DNA from: Paraburkholderia terricola
GTDB lineage: Bacteria > Pseudomonadota > Gammaproteobacteria > Burkholderiales > Burkholderiaceae
DNA: 64,000 nucleotides
Assembly: GCF_900142195.1 (NCBI RefSeq)
Contig: NZ_FRAB01000006.1
Span: 124,001-188,000 of the forward strand
Direction of reading: 5' to 3'
Below are positions 1 to 9,660 of this stretch, piece after piece (position 1 is the stretch's first letter; every line of letters starts with the position of its first letter). The translations under genes were made by a program, and so were the position numbers. The notes under the pieces are model-generated. The model made no database searches, had not been told where the DNA came from, and was given only the letters and a program-made list of their open reading frames with translations.

Positions 1-1
1 G

Positions 2-373
2 TTCCCCGAACTCGGCGATATCGGCAGAAACAGCTTCCGCTCGACGACCGACCGCATCAAGGCCAATGCGCGCAACCAGCGGCAAACCTTGCGCGAAGTC
101 GCGCTCGAAGTCGCGACGCCGAAGACGCATTTCCTGGGGACGGCCGAACACGTGGCCGATGAGCTCATTCGCTGGATAGAAGCAGGCGCCGCGGACGGAT
201 TCATTCTCGGCTTCGCGGTGCAGGCGCAGGGCCTCGACGATTTCGTCCGTTACGTGATACCCGAACTGCAGCGGCGCGGCCGTTACGAAACGACGCTCGC
301 GGGCGCGACGCTGCGCGACCATCTTGGCTTGCCGCGCAAGGAAAGCCGCTACACGCTGACCGAGACTGCATAA
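2..373 (+). CDS. LLM-class FMN-dependent monooxygenase, C-terminal part
   Basis: This is the 3' end of a gene that begins before the window. The frame is open from base 2 and ends in TAA at 371-373, giving about 123 residues. The tail follows the NtaA/SnaA/DszA pattern: a 'GTAEHVADEL' helix, then 'AADGFILGFAVQ', then 'VIPELQRRGRY'. The complete homologue at 12208-13650 shows the same order near its end (PQEIADEL, VDGFNLAYAL, VPELQRRGVY). Family members use reduced FMN to open organosulfur or aminopolycarboxylate compounds. The ABC transport genes that follow suggest a role in scavenging sulfur from organic compounds. The substrate cannot be told from the sequence, and the N-terminal barrel is not visible. 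Confidence 0.85.
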   Translation, partial: FPELGDIGRNSFRSTTDRIKANARNQRQTLREVALEVATPKTHFLGTAEHVADELIRWIEAGAADGFILGFAVQAQGLDDFVRYVIPELQRRGRYETTLAGATLRDHLGLPRKESRYTLTETA

Positions 374-435
374 ACAGACACGAGCGCGCACCAGACGGGC
401 ACCAAACGGGCACCAGAACGAACACGGTACGAACG

Positions 436-2259
436 ATGAACGAAGCCGCTAAAGTCGCCGTACAGGCGCCGGGTTCCGTGCAAGGAGAATTGCAACGGGA
501 CCGCAACCGATATCACGTCGTGCCCGCGAAGCATCGCGCGCGCACTGCCGGCGCGGCCGTCGCGGCGATCCTGATCGCGCTCGTGCTCGACTCCGTGCTG
601 GGTAATCCGCGCTGGGGCTGGGGCGTTTTTGCCGAATGGTTTCTGTCGGAACCGGTGCTCTCGGGACTTGGGCGAACACTGCTGCTCACGGCGCTGGGTG
701 CGTCGATCGGCTTCGCGCTCGGCATGCTCATCGCGCTGGCAAGAGTCTCGCGTTCTTCGCTTCTGGCAGGCAGCGCGTGGGTCTTCGTGTGGTTGTTCCG
801 CTCGATTCCGCTCATCGTGCTGCTGCTTATTCTGAACAACCTCGGCTATCTGTACGAGACCATCAGCATCGGCATTCCCTTTACCGGCATCGCGTTCGCA
901 CACTGGCCGACCATCGAGGTCATCAGTCCTTTCTGCGCGGCCGTTCTCGGCCTGACGCTCAATCACGCCGCTTTTTCAGCGGAAGTGATTCGCGGCGGGA
1001 TTCTGTCGGTCGATCAGGGGCAGCTCGAAGCGGCTGCGGCGCTGGGGCTGCCGCGGCTTCGCCAGGCGAGACGCATCGTGCTGCCGCAGGCCATGCGGGC
1101 CATCGTACCGACCGCGTTCAACGATCTCATCTCACTGACGAAGGGATCGGCAATGGTCTATGTGCTGGCCATGCCTGAACTGTTTTACACGGTGCAGATC
1201 ATCTATCGGCGCAATCTCGAAGTCATCCCGCTGCTGATGGTGGCGACGGTGTGGTATCTGATCATCCTCACGGTGCTCTCGGCGATTCAGGTGTATGTCG
1301 AACGCTATTTCTCGCGCGGGGCCACGCGCAGTACAACGTCGTCCCCATTCGACGATTTAATCAAGGCGCTTGCAGGGTTTGTTTTGCGTCGGCGGCCGCG
1401 TCGGCGCGAAACCGCGTTGTCCGGCGACTCGCGGCCTGCCGTCGCGCCGATTGATTCGGAGATCGCCGGCGATGCGAATCCGTGGATCGATCAGCGCGCA
1501 GGCGGCGAGGTCGTCATCCACAACGTCTCCAAGAGCTTCGGCACACTGAAAGTGCTCGACAACGTTTCGCTCACCATGCGTCCCGGCAGCGTGACGGTGA
1601 TCCTCGGTCAATCGGGCTCCGGCAAGTCGACGTTGCTGCGCACGATCAATCATCTCGAACGCGTCGACGACGGCTTCATCGATATCGACGGCGAACTGAT
1701 CGGATATCGCCGTGAAGGCATGACGCTCCACGAACTGAAGGAGAGGGACGTGCTGCGGCGTCGCGGGGACGTCGGCATGGTTTTTCAGAACTTCAATCTC
1801 TTCCCGCATCTGAGCGTGCTGGACAACCTCGTCGAGGCGCCTGTCGCGCTTGGCCGCCTGCCGCGCAAGGAAGCGGAGCGGCTCGCCCAGGGTCTGCTTG
1901 CGCGCGTCGGGCTGGCGGATAAGGCGCACGCGTGGCCGCGGCAATTGTCGGGCGGCCAGCAGCAACGGGTCGCGATTGCTCGCGCATTGGCGTTGAGGCC
2001 AAAGGTGCTGCTGTTCGACGAGCCGACATCCGCTCTCGATCCCGAACTGGTGAACGAAGTGCTCGACGTCATCGAGGAGCTGGCGCGCTCCGGGACCACG
2101 ATGGTGATCGTCACGCATGAGATCGGCTTTGCGCGGGAGGTGGCCGACACCATCGTGTTCATGGATCGCGGCCGGGTGATCGAAGTCGGTCCGCCGGCGA
2201 GCGTGCTGAACGAACCGCAACATTCCCGCACGCGCGAATTTTTGTCGCGTGTGCTCTGA
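436..2259 (+). CDS. Fused amino-acid-type ABC permease and ATPase
   Basis: A single 607-residue chain carries both the membrane and the motor half of a polar amino-acid importer. Residues 40-295 form the HisM/GlnP-type permease with several hydrophobic spans and an EAA loop around 198-220 (EAAAALGLPRLRQA). A polar linker spans roughly 296-355. Residues 358-607 are a GlnQ-type ATPase with Walker A GQSGSGKST at 391-399, signature LSGGQQQ at 504-510 and Walker B LLFDEP at 525-530. These parts are usually two genes, so the fusion is notable but the reading frame is continuous. The binding-protein gene follows after 21 bases, which suggests one operon. In this sulfur-related neighbourhood cystine or another sulfur compound is a reasonable but unproven substrate. 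Confidence 0.92.
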   Translation: MNEAAKVAVQAPGSVQGELQRDRNRYHVVPAKHRARTAGAAVAAILIALVLDSVLGNPRWGWGVFAEWFLSEPVLSGLGRTLLLTALGASIGFALGMLIALARVSRSSLLAGSAWVFVWLFRSIPLIVLLLILNNLGYLYETISIGIPFTGIAFAHWPTIEVISPFCAAVLGLTLNHAAFSAEVIRGGILSVDQGQLEAAAALGLPRLRQARRIVLPQAMRAIVPTAFNDLISLTKGSAMVYVLAMPELFYTVQIIYRRNLEVIPLLMVATVWYLIILTVLSAIQVYVERYFSRGATRSTTSSPFDDLIKALAGFVLRRRPRRRETALSGDSRPAVAPIDSEIAGDANPWIDQRAGGEVVIHNVSKSFGTLKVLDNVSLTMRPGSVTVILGQSGSGKSTLLRTINHLERVDDGFIDIDGELIGYRREGMTLHELKERDVLRRRGDVGMVFQNFNLFPHLSVLDNLVEAPVALGRLPRKEAERLAQGLLARVGLADKAHAWPRQLSGGQQQRVAIARALALRPKVLLFDEPTSALDPELVNEVLDVIEELARSGTTMVIVTHEIGFAREVADTIVFMDRGRVIEVGPPASVLNEPQHSRTREFLSRVL

Positions 2260-2280
2260 TAACTCTTTCTTCGCAACACG

Positions 2281-3213
2281 ATGATCAACAGGCGAACATT
2301 CGTTATGACGGGCATCGCGGCGGGGTTGGCGGCGATCGGCGGCGCTCATGCCGCGCCGACCGGCATCGACCTCAGTCCGCAACAGCCGGGACGTCTACGT
2401 ACCGGCAAAAACGAGCAGGCGATTGCGGCGCTCGCGAATCGCTACCGGTTCGTGAGGGAAGGGTTCTTTACAGTCGCCATCTCGCCGCACGGCCCGCCCA
2501 CCGCGACCTATGCGACGGATGCGCGAACCGTCGTCGGGTCGGATGCGGACTACGCGCAACTGATCGCCGACGCGCTGGGGCTCAAGCTCGACATCGTGCC
2601 GATTGCATGGGTCGACTGGCCATTGGGTTTGACGTCGGGGAAATACGACGCGGTCATCTCGAACGTCGGTGTAACGGAACAGCGCAAGGAGAAGTTCGAC
2701 TTCACCACGTACCGTCAGGGCTTGCATGGTTTCTACGTGCGAACCGCCAGCCCGATACGCGGCATCGCGGAGCCGAAAGACATCGCGGGCCTGCGCGTGA
2801 TCACCGGCTCGGGGACGATTCAGGAAAAGATCATCCTCGAATGGAACCGGCAGAACGTCGCGAAAGGTCTCAAGCCCGTCGAGCTTCAGTATTTCGACGA
2901 CGACGCGGCGAGCCGCGTTGCGCTGCTTTCCGGTCGAGCGGACGTCGAGTTCAATCCCAATGCGCCGCTTGCGTACGACGCCGCGCGAAGCGGCGCGATT
3001 CGCCAGGTGGGAACCGTGAATGCGGGCTGGCCCGCGAGAGCGGACGTTGCGATTGCAACACGCAAGGGCAGCGGACTCGTCGACGGGCTGACACTCGCGA
3101 CCAACGGTGTGATCGCCAACGGGACTTACGCGCGCTCGCTCGCGCGCTGGGGGATTCAGGCCGAGGCGCTGAACCGTTCCGAAAGCAACCCGCCGGGCCT
3201 GCCAAAATTCTGA
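2281..3213 (+). CDS. Periplasmic binding protein, polar amino-acid type
   Basis: The 310-residue protein starts with a twin-arginine-like leader (NRRTF, then a hydrophobic stretch ending GGAHA), so it is exported, possibly by Tat. The body has the type-3 binding-protein layout: an early 'GSDADYAQLIADALGLKLDI' lobe, 'VISNVGVTEQRKEKFDFTTY' in the middle, then 'DIAGLRVITGSG'. It lies 21 bases after the fused permease/ATPase and is probably its binding partner. The next gene begins 10 bases later. The ligand is not evident; organosulfur or cystine-like compounds fit the context. Confidence 0.88.
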   Translation: MINRRTFVMTGIAAGLAAIGGAHAAPTGIDLSPQQPGRLRTGKNEQAIAALANRYRFVREGFFTVAISPHGPPTATYATDARTVVGSDADYAQLIADALGLKLDIVPIAWVDWPLGLTSGKYDAVISNVGVTEQRKEKFDFTTYRQGLHGFYVRTASPIRGIAEPKDIAGLRVITGSGTIQEKIILEWNRQNVAKGLKPVELQYFDDDAASRVALLSGRADVEFNPNAPLAYDAARSGAIRQVGTVNAGWPARADVAIATRKGSGLVDGLTLATNGVIANGTYARSLARWGIQAEALNRSESNPPGLPKF

Positions 3214-3223
3214 CTCAACGCCA

Positions 3224-4882
3224 ATGACCTTCCGTTCCATTCTTTCCGGCGCGCCGCTGCGTCGCGCCATGTTGCGTGTCTCGCGTCTCGGCGTCCCGGT
3301 GGTACTGGTCGGCGCGCTGCTGATGAACGGCGCGCCCGTCCACGCGGCGCCGACAGGCACGCTCGTGTTCTGCTCCGAAGGCAGCCCCGCCGGGTTCGAT
3401 CCGGGCCAGCACACGACCAGCACCGATTTCGACGCGAGCACCAATACGGTCTATAACGAACTGGTGCAGTTCCGGCGCGGCACGCTCGATCTCGAACCCG
3501 CCCTGGCGACGAGTTGGGACATTTCCGCGGATCAGCGCATGTACACGTTTCATCTGCGCGGCGGCGTGAAGTTCCATACGACCGCATGGTTTCGCCCGAC
3601 CCGCGACTTCAACGCCGACGACGTGCTGTTTACGTTCAACCGCATGCTGCATGCCGATGATCCGTTCCGCAAGGCCTACCCGGCCAGTTTTCCGTATTTC
3701 AGCGATCTGGGTTTCGACAGGAACATCGAGAGCATCGAGAAGGTCGATGCTCTCACGGTGCGCTTCCGGCTCAAGGAGCCGGACGTGATCTTCGTGCGCA
3801 ATCTTGCGATGAGCTTCGCGTCGATTCTGTCAGCCGAATATGCGGAGAAGCTGGGCGCGGCGCATCGCGAGGCGGACATCAATCAATTGCCGGTGGGAAC
3901 GGGGCCCTTCGTGTTCCGCTCGTACCAGAAGGACGCGCTGATCCGCTACGACGCCAATCCCGGCTACTGGCGTCCGGACGACGTCAAGCTCGCGCATCTG
4001 ATCTTTGCGATCACGCCTGATCCGGCGGTACGTATCCAGAAGCTCGCGAGCGGCGAATGCCAGGTGTCGGTATTTCCACGTCCCGCCGATCTGGAGGTTC
4101 TGAAGCGAAACGCCGCGCTTACCGCCGTTTCGGGCGTCGGCTTCAATGCGGGCTTCGTCGCCTATAACACGCAACATGCGCCGCTCAACCGTGTGGAAGT
4201 GCGCCGCGCACTCGATATGGCCATCGACAAACCCGCGATCATTCAGTCGGTTTTTTCGGGCAATGCGACCATTGCGTCGAATCCGATGCCGCCTGCCCAA
4301 TGGTCGTACAACAAGCAGTTGAAGGACGCGCCGTACGATCCCGCAAAAGCCAAGGCGCTGCTTGCGCAGGCGGGCTTTCCCAACGGTTTCGAGATTTCGC
4401 TGTGGGCGATGCCGGTGCAGCGTCCATACAATCCCAATGCGCAATTGATGGCGCAACTGATCCAGCAGGACTGGGCGAAGATCGGCGTGCGCGCGAAGAT
4501 CGTGAGTTACGAGTGGGGCGAATATAACCGCCGCGCGAAGCAGGGCGGCGAACACGACGCAATGCTGTACGGCTGGTCGGGCGACAACGGCGACCCCGAC
4601 AACTGGCTTGGCACCTTGCTCGGGTGCGATGCGGTACACGGCAGCAACGTGTCGAAATGGTGCGATCCGGCGTTCAACGCGTTGATCGACAAGGCGCGCG
4701 CGGCGGCGAACGTCGACGAGCGGACGGCGCTCTATCAGCAGGCGCAGGTCATCTTCAAGCAGCAGGTGCCGTACACGCCGATCGCGCATTCGATCGTCTC
4801 TCTGCCGGTGTCGAAGCGTGTCAAGGGGCTCGCGTTTTCGCCGCTCGGCAGTCATCGCTTCGAAGGCGTGTGGTTGGAGTGA
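3224..4882 (+). CDS. Family 5 extracellular solute-binding protein (DppA-like)
   Basis: The 552-residue protein has a Sec signal with probable cleavage near residues 41-42 (APVHA-A). The mature protein has the peptide/nickel family 5 layout: 'LVFCSEGSPAGFDP' at the start, 'FNADDVLFTFNRM' for the family signature, 'TGPFVFRSYQKDALIRYDANPGYW' in the middle and 'KLGVRAKI'-like elements later. DppA-type proteins bind di- or oligopeptides or similar small ligands in the periplasm. It is ten bases downstream of another binding protein, but no peptide-type permease genes lie beside it. It may therefore work with the fused importer or with permeases elsewhere. Confidence 0.9.
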   Translation: MTFRSILSGAPLRRAMLRVSRLGVPVVLVGALLMNGAPVHAAPTGTLVFCSEGSPAGFDPGQHTTSTDFDASTNTVYNELVQFRRGTLDLEPALATSWDISADQRMYTFHLRGGVKFHTTAWFRPTRDFNADDVLFTFNRMLHADDPFRKAYPASFPYFSDLGFDRNIESIEKVDALTVRFRLKEPDVIFVRNLAMSFASILSAEYAEKLGAAHREADINQLPVGTGPFVFRSYQKDALIRYDANPGYWRPDDVKLAHLIFAITPDPAVRIQKLASGECQVSVFPRPADLEVLKRNAALTAVSGVGFNAGFVAYNTQHAPLNRVEVRRALDMAIDKPAIIQSVFSGNATIASNPMPPAQWSYNKQLKDAPYDPAKAKALLAQAGFPNGFEISLWAMPVQRPYNPNAQLMAQLIQQDWAKIGVRAKIVSYEWGEYNRRAKQGGEHDAMLYGWSGDNGDPDNWLGTLLGCDAVHGSNVSKWCDPAFNALIDKARAAANVDERTALYQQAQVIFKQQVPYTPIAHSIVSLPVSKRVKGLAFSPLGSHRFEGVWLE

Positions 4883-5088
4883 GGGTGGACAGGCCGGCAT
4901 GCCCGATCCGCGATCCGAACAGCGATTCGGCATGGGCCGGCCCCGTTTGGCTTCCTGCCGGTGTATCTGTTCGGGCGGCGGCAGCGGGATGACAGCAAGG
5001 TCTGGACGTCGGCGCGGTTCATCACGTTCTAGCCTTCCTGCGATACCGGCCACCAGGTTTTAACCTTCGCGCAGCGATGACTGGCGGC

Positions 5089-5850
5089 TCAGGCAGCGGG
5101 CAGCGCCGCGCCGATACCGCTCAGCAATTCGTCCCGCACGCGGGCTAGCGATGCGTCGCGCCGATCGCGCGGCCGGGGTGCGGCAATCTCGACGTCTCGC
5201 CCGAGACAGCCCGCGCCGTTCCTGCCGGATGGCGCGAGCAACAGCACGCGATCCGACAAATACAGCGCTTCGTCGAGATCGTGCGTGACGAGCAGCGCCG
5301 CGGTGCCGTGCGCCCGCGTGAGCGATAACAATAGATCCTGCAGCCGTGTCCGGGTGATCGCATCGACGGCGCTGAACGGTTCGTCGAGCAGCAGCAGATC
5401 GGGCCGTGGGAACAGGCCGCGTGCCAGTGCGACGCGCTGCGCCATGCCGCCGGAGAGCTGCTTGGGCAACGTCTTCTGGAGACCGGCGAGACCTACCTCG
5501 CCGAGCAGTTCCGCCACGCGCGGATCGGTGCCTCGTTGCGGCCGGGCGGAAAACGCGACATTGTGGCCGACGTTCAGCCATGGCAACAGGCGAGGCTCCT
5601 GGAAGATCACGCCAACCCGCGCCGATGGTCCGCGTTGCGGCACGCCGTCGAGCAGGATCTCGCCATCGAAGTCGCGGTCGAGACCCGCGATCGCGCGCAG
5701 CAGGGTGCTCTTGCCGCAGCCGCTCGGCCCCACGAGGCTCACGATTTCGCCGCGTCCGATTGCGAACGTCACGCGTTCGAGCACGGTGCGTCCGTCGTAG
5801 CCCTTGCTGACTGCGCGGACTTCGAGCAGAGTTGGTGCGTTCGGCTGCAT
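5089..5850 (-). CDS. ssuB: Sulfonate-type ABC transporter ATPase
   Basis: This nitrate/sulfonate/taurine ATPase has Walker [10 protein letters not shown], signature [14 protein letters not shown] and Walker [13 protein letters not shown], about 253 residues from the chosen start. The frame is open to 5898, but the ATG at 5850 overlaps the permease stop in a TGATG junction, the usual sign of coupled translation. The Q-loop region '[19 protein letters not shown]' is typical of SsuB/TauB. It is the last gene of a reverse-strand ssuA-ssuC-ssuB unit. It powers import of aliphatic sulfonates or a related sulfur source. Taurine, nitrate or another ligand of this family cannot be excluded. Confidence 0.9.
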   Translation of the reverse strand: MQPNAPTLLEVRAVSKGYDGRTVLERVTFAIGRGEIVSLVGPSGCGKSTLLRAIAGLDRDFDGEILLDGVPQRGPSARVGVIFQEPRLLPWLNVGHNVAFSARPQRGTDPRVAELLGEVGLAGLQKTLPKQLSGGMAQRVALARGLFPRPDLLLLDEPFSAVDAITRTRLQDLLLSLTRAHGTAALLVTHDLDEALYLSDRVLLLAPSGRNGAGCLGRDVEIAAPRPRDRRDASLARVRDELLSGIGAALPAA

Positions 5851-6740
5851 CAGCGCGCGCTCCGCGAAGAACGTTGATCGGTTGCCGTGTCGCGCCACGA
5901 CAGCGTATGCGCCTCGATCGCCTTAAGAACACTGTCGCTGAGCTTGCCCAGCAACGCGAGCAGCAGGATCGCGCCGAACACGAGGTCGGGGCGCCCGGTC
6001 TCGCGCCCATCGCTGAGCAGGTAGCCGAGTCCGCGGGTGGCCGCGATCAGTTCCGCCGCCACCATGAACATCCATGCGAGACTCAAGCCCGTGCGCAGTC
6101 CGGTGAAGATCTGGGGGAGCGAGGCGGGCAACAGGATGCGTGTGAAAAGCGCACGCTGATCCAATCGATTGACTTCACCGAGTTCGATCAGTTTTCTGTC
6201 GACGTCGCGAATCCCCGCCACGACGCTCAATTGCACCGGAAAAAACGCGCCGATCGCGATCAGCGTGATTTTCGGCGCCTCGTCGATACCCATCCACAGC
6301 AGGAGAATGGGCACCCACGCAAGCGACGGAATCGCGCGCAGTGCCTGAAACGCCGGATCGAGCAACGCGTCGAGACGCCGGCTCAAACCCATCGCCGCGC
6401 CGAGCAGCAACGCGAGTGCGGCGCCGAGGCCGAAGCCTGCCAGGACGCGAACGCAGCTTGCCCCGATATGACGACCGAGGCGGACGCCGCCGAGCTCCCA
6501 CAGTGTCTGCGCGATGGCGCTCGGCGCCGGCACCAGATGTTCCGGCAGGACCGACAGGCGAACCAGCACTTCGACAACGGCAAGGAAGCCGAATGGCAAG
6601 GCGAGGCCGGCGATGCGCCAATGCCTGAGCGGGTCGCGCGGGCGCGCGAGCGCGCGGCGAACGGGTTCGGCTGAGCCGCGGTTGGGGAGCGCGAGCGAAT
6701 CGTCGGCGGCTATGCTGATCTGACGGACTGTGCGGCTCAT
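5850..6740 (-). CDS. ssuC: Sulfonate-type ABC transporter permease
   Basis: The 296-residue inner-membrane protein has about six hydrophobic spans. Its cytoplasmic EAA loop (around 'RLDQRALFTRILLPASLPQI', then 'FTGLRTGL') is the pattern of SsuC/TauC permeases. It sits between the binding protein (gap of 6 bases) and the ATPase (one-base overlap), so the three are one operon. About 70 residues precede the first span, with low conservation expected there. It forms the channel for the sulfur compound captured by the upstream binding protein. Confidence 0.9.
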   Translation of the reverse strand: MSRTVRQISIAADDSLALPNRGSAEPVRRALARPRDPLRHWRIAGLALPFGFLAVVEVLVRLSVLPEHLVPAPSAIAQTLWELGGVRLGRHIGASCVRVLAGFGLGAALALLLGAAMGLSRRLDALLDPAFQALRAIPSLAWVPILLLWMGIDEAPKITLIAIGAFFPVQLSVVAGIRDVDRKLIELGEVNRLDQRALFTRILLPASLPQIFTGLRTGLSLAWMFMVAAELIAATRGLGYLLSDGRETGRPDLVFGAILLLALLGKLSDSVLKAIEAHTLSWRDTATDQRSSRSAR

Positions 6741-6746
6741 GTGTCG

Positions 6747-7787
6747 TTACTTGCCGCTGCTCGTCGCGATAACCGGTTGTGCTGCCTTTACGTCGATCAA
6801 CGCATCGATCACGGCGTTCAGATCGGTGCCGGGTTTGACCAATTGCTCGCGCACGAGGAGCGGCGCGGCGGCTTTCAGCGCAGCCAGTTGCCGTTCGCCG
6901 GGCTGAGGTTGACTGAAATCGTTGCGGCTCAATTGCAGTCGGGCAACCGGCAGCGACAGCTTCGAATCCTCCGCGACGATTTTTGCCGCTTCGTCCGGAT
7001 GGGCGGCGATCCACAGGCGTGCTTTCTCGTATGCCTTCAGCACGTGAGCCAGCGTATCCGGATGCGCGTTGATAAAGTCTTGCCGCGCATTCAGAAAACC
7101 CCACGTGTTGAAGTCCACGTTGCGGTAAAGCAGGCGGGCGCCGTCGTCGATCTGCGCGGCCGCCATATGCGGATCGAGACCCGCCCATGCGTCCACCTGA
7201 CCGTTCGCCAGCGCGACGCGTCCGTCCGGGTGTTGCAGGTTGACGATCTCGACGTCGTCGCGCGAGAGGCCTGCAGTGTGCAGCGCACGCAACGTGAAGA
7301 GGAAGGGATCGGTGCCCTTGGTTGCGGCGATTTTTTTGCCTTTCAGATCGGCAAGCGTCGTGATCGATGAATCCTTGCGCACGACGAGCGCCGTCCATTC
7401 GGGCCGCGAAAAGATATACACGGCACGAATCGGATTGCCGTTCGCCTTGGCGAGCACGGCGGCGAGGCCCGCGGTCGAACCGATGTCGATGGCGCCGCTG
7501 TTCAGATATTCGAGCGCGCGATTGCTGCCGAGACTCAACACCCATTTGACTTGCGTATGATCGGGCGCGAGTTCCTGTTCGAGCCAGCCATTGCGCTTGA
7601 TGACGAGGCTCTCGGGCGAATAGTACGCATAGTCGAGTTTGAGTTCGGCCGGCGGCGCAGCCTGCGCTGCAACAGGCGCGAGGGCGGCAATAGCGGCTAT
7701 AGCGACCGCGGCAGACGCGAGAGAAGCGGCCAGTCCGGCCAGCAGACGGCGCGGCTTCTGTACGAATGCACCCCGGGAGACTGTCAT
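6747..7787 (-). CDS. ssuA: Sulfonate ABC transporter substrate-binding protein
   Basis: The protein captures an aliphatic sulfonate or similar anion in the periplasm. The frame is open to 7898, but the ATG at 7787 is the better start: it has AAGGA about 8 bases upstream and opens directly into a signal peptide ending near APVAAQA-A. The mature part shows 'LKLDYAYYSPESLVIK', 'GAIDIGSTAGLAAVLAKANG' and 'LADLKGKKIAATKGTDP', the SsuA order. The predicted length is 346 residues. It is first in the reverse ssuA-ssuC-ssuB operon and diverges from the ribose-type ABC genes. Confidence 0.9.
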   Translation of the reverse strand: MTVSRGAFVQKPRRLLAGLAASLASAAVAIAAIAALAPVAAQAAPPAELKLDYAYYSPESLVIKRNGWLEQELAPDHTQVKWVLSLGSNRALEYLNSGAIDIGSTAGLAAVLAKANGNPIRAVYIFSRPEWTALVVRKDSSITTLADLKGKKIAATKGTDPFLFTLRALHTAGLSRDDVEIVNLQHPDGRVALANGQVDAWAGLDPHMAAAQIDDGARLLYRNVDFNTWGFLNARQDFINAHPDTLAHVLKAYEKARLWIAAHPDEAAKIVAEDSKLSLPVARLQLSRNDFSQPQPGERQLAALKAAAPLLVREQLVKPGTDLNAVIDALIDVKAAQPVIATSSGK

Positions 7788-8112
7788 TGAATGGTCCTTG
7801 AAACCGTATCGTTGTGACCGGTCAATGTAATCAATGCACAGGCGCAAGCGAACCAATAAAAGCTCACAACCAAAGCACGGCGTCCGCAATAGCGGCAATC
7901 ATCTGCGTCTGGTGAATCTTTCCTTTGTCGATCGCCCGGCGATCCTGGACCATCAATCAATTCTGGTATCGATATGTCGGCAGAGACTAAGCCCGGCGCC
8001 ATATTCAAATCACAAATGATCGTTTCTGCCGCGCTCGAATCGCCGCTAGCATGGTTCGCTTGAAGGCTGCTGTGATTACAGGCTAGTCGATCGCATCGTT
8101 CAGGAGAGCGCC
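7788..8112. promoter_or_regulatory. Divergent intergenic region
   Basis: About 325 bases separate the start of ssuA from the first codons of the ribose-type ABC ATPase. The stretch is clearly richer in A and T than its flanks and must hold promoters for both operons. I see several short AT-rich tracts but no unambiguous -35/-10 pair. A CysB- or SsuR-like control site would be expected from the gene content but I cannot identify one with confidence. Confidence 0.5.
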
Positions 8113-8202
8113 ACGGAAAACGCAACGCACCAACGGATTGCCGGCGTCGCGGCGCAGCCGGCAGGCAGCGCTTCGCGCGCACCGCTGTTAAGCGTCACGG
8201 CC

Positions 8203-9660
8203 GTGACGAAACGCTTCGGCGCGACGCTCGCGCTGTCGAACCTCGATCTGTCGATTCATCCGGGCGAGGTCGTCGCGTTGATGGGCGCGAACGGAGCGGG
8301 CAAGTCGACGCTCGTGAAGATCCTGAGCGGCATTTATTCACCCGACAGCGGCGCGTTGACGCTCGACGGCAAACCGTACCGCCCCGCGTCCGCGCAGGCC
8401 GCGAAGCAACTCGGCGTCGCGACGGTGCACCAGTCGATCGCCGATGCGGTCGTGCCCGCGCTGTCGATCGCCGACAACCTGCTGCTCGAGCGCCTGTGCG
8501 ATCCGGGTTCGCCGTGGCGCGTGCCGCCTGCCGCGCGGCGCGCGGCGGCCCGGCCGCTCGCGGAACGCGTCGGTCTGCGGATCGACCTGGCGGCGCCGCT
8601 GGGTTCGCTGTCGCTCGCGAATCAGCAACGCGTGACGCTGGCCCGGGCGCTCGCTTCACACCCCAGGCTGCTGATTCTCGACGAACCCACCGCGAGCCTG
8701 TCCGCCGCCGAAGCCGAGCGGCTGTTCGCGCAGCTCGAACCGTTGCGGGAGGAGGGCGTCGCGATTCTGCTGGTCTCGCATCGCATCGGCGATTTGCGGC
8801 GCATTGCAGACCGGGTCGCGGTGGTGCGCGATGGACGCCTGGTTGCCGACCTTCATCCGCCGATCGATTTCGACGCCGCCGTCGAAACGATGATCGGCCG
8901 CCCGTTGCCGGATCCGCGCAATCGGCGGACGGCCGGCACGCTGCCGCTCGAACCGTCGTTCAGCCTGCGCGATTTCCAGTTGACGCCGCACAGCGTGCCG
9001 TTCGACCTCGACGTGCGACGCGGCGAGATCGTCGCGATCGCGGGTCCGGTCGGCGGCGGCAAGTCGCGGCTCGCGAGCGCGATCTTCGGCGCGACGCGCG
9101 CGAGCGGCGGCCGCATGCTGCTCGACGGACAGCCGTGGCGTCCGCGTTCGCCAGCCGCGGCGATTCGCGCGGGCGTGTTCCTCGCCGGCGAAGACCGTTG
9201 GCGGTCCTCGCTGTTTCCCGACAGCGTGCCGTTCGCGTCGATCGCGGGCACGCTCAGCTTTCCGTTCCTATCGCGCTGGTTCCGGCGCGGCGCGGTGAAA
9301 CGGGCGACGGAACGCGAAGTCGCTACGCAGGCGATCGCCAGTTTCGGGATTCGCTGCACCGGCCCCGACGATCGCCTGACGCGTTTGTCGGGCGGCAATC
9401 AGCAGAAGGTCGTGCTGGCCCGCTGGCACGTCGAACCCGCGCGGCTGCTGCTGCTCGACGAACCGTTTCAGGGCGTCGACGCGGGCGCTCGCGCCGACAT
9501 CGCCGATACGTTGCGGCGCCATGCGCCACAGCGCGCGACGATCGTGTTCGTCAGCGATCTCGAAGAGGCCTTCGAGATCGCCGATCGCGTGGTCCGCTTC
9601 GATCGCGCGACGCTCGATCATCATCCCACCCACGACCTGAGTGCTCTTTCCGATCGATGA
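8203..9660 (+). CDS. Ribose-type ABC transporter ATPase with two nucleotide-binding domains
   Basis: This RbsA/AraG-like protein has two ATPase halves. The first has Walker A GANGAGKST and Walker B LLILDEPTASLS, with a degenerate signature (LSLANQQRVTLARA). The second has GPVGGGKSR, signature LSGGNQQKVVLARW and [12 protein letters not shown]. The second Walker A keeps a lysine that many RbsA proteins lose. The GTG at 8203 used here would remove the first beta strand. The same frame stays open upstream and codes about 30 plausible residues back to an ACG at 8113, which has CAGGAG 6 bases before it. The true start is thus uncertain. The stop overlaps the permease start (ATGA). Confidence 0.88.
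   Translation: MTKRFGATLALSNLDLSIHPGEVVALMGANGAGKSTLVKILSGIYSPDSGALTLDGKPYRPASAQAAKQLGVATVHQSIADAVVPALSIADNLLLERLCDPGSPWRVPPAARRAAARPLAERVGLRIDLAAPLGSLSLANQQRVTLARALASHPRLLILDEPTASLSAAEAERLFAQLEPLREEGVAILLVSHRIGDLRRIADRVAVVRDGRLVADLHPPIDFDAAVETMIGRPLPDPRNRRTAGTLPLEPSFSLRDFQLTPHSVPFDLDVRRGEIVAIAGPVGGGKSRLASAIFGATRASGGRMLLDGQPWRPRSPAAAIRAGVFLAGEDRWRSSLFPDSVPFASIAGTLSFPFLSRWFRRGAVKRATEREVATQAIASFGIRCTGPDDRLTRLSGGNQQKVVLARWHVEPARLLLLDEPFQGVDAGARADIADTLRRHAPQRATIVFVSDLEEAFEIADRVVRFDRATLDHHPTHDLSALSDR

Noticed and set aside
4888..5030. Forward frame ending in 'KVWTSARFITF', resembling an outer-membrane protein C-terminus
   Set aside because: Only the last few residues look suggestive and no further homologous sequence can be seen upstream. 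It is probably chance in an intergenic stretch.
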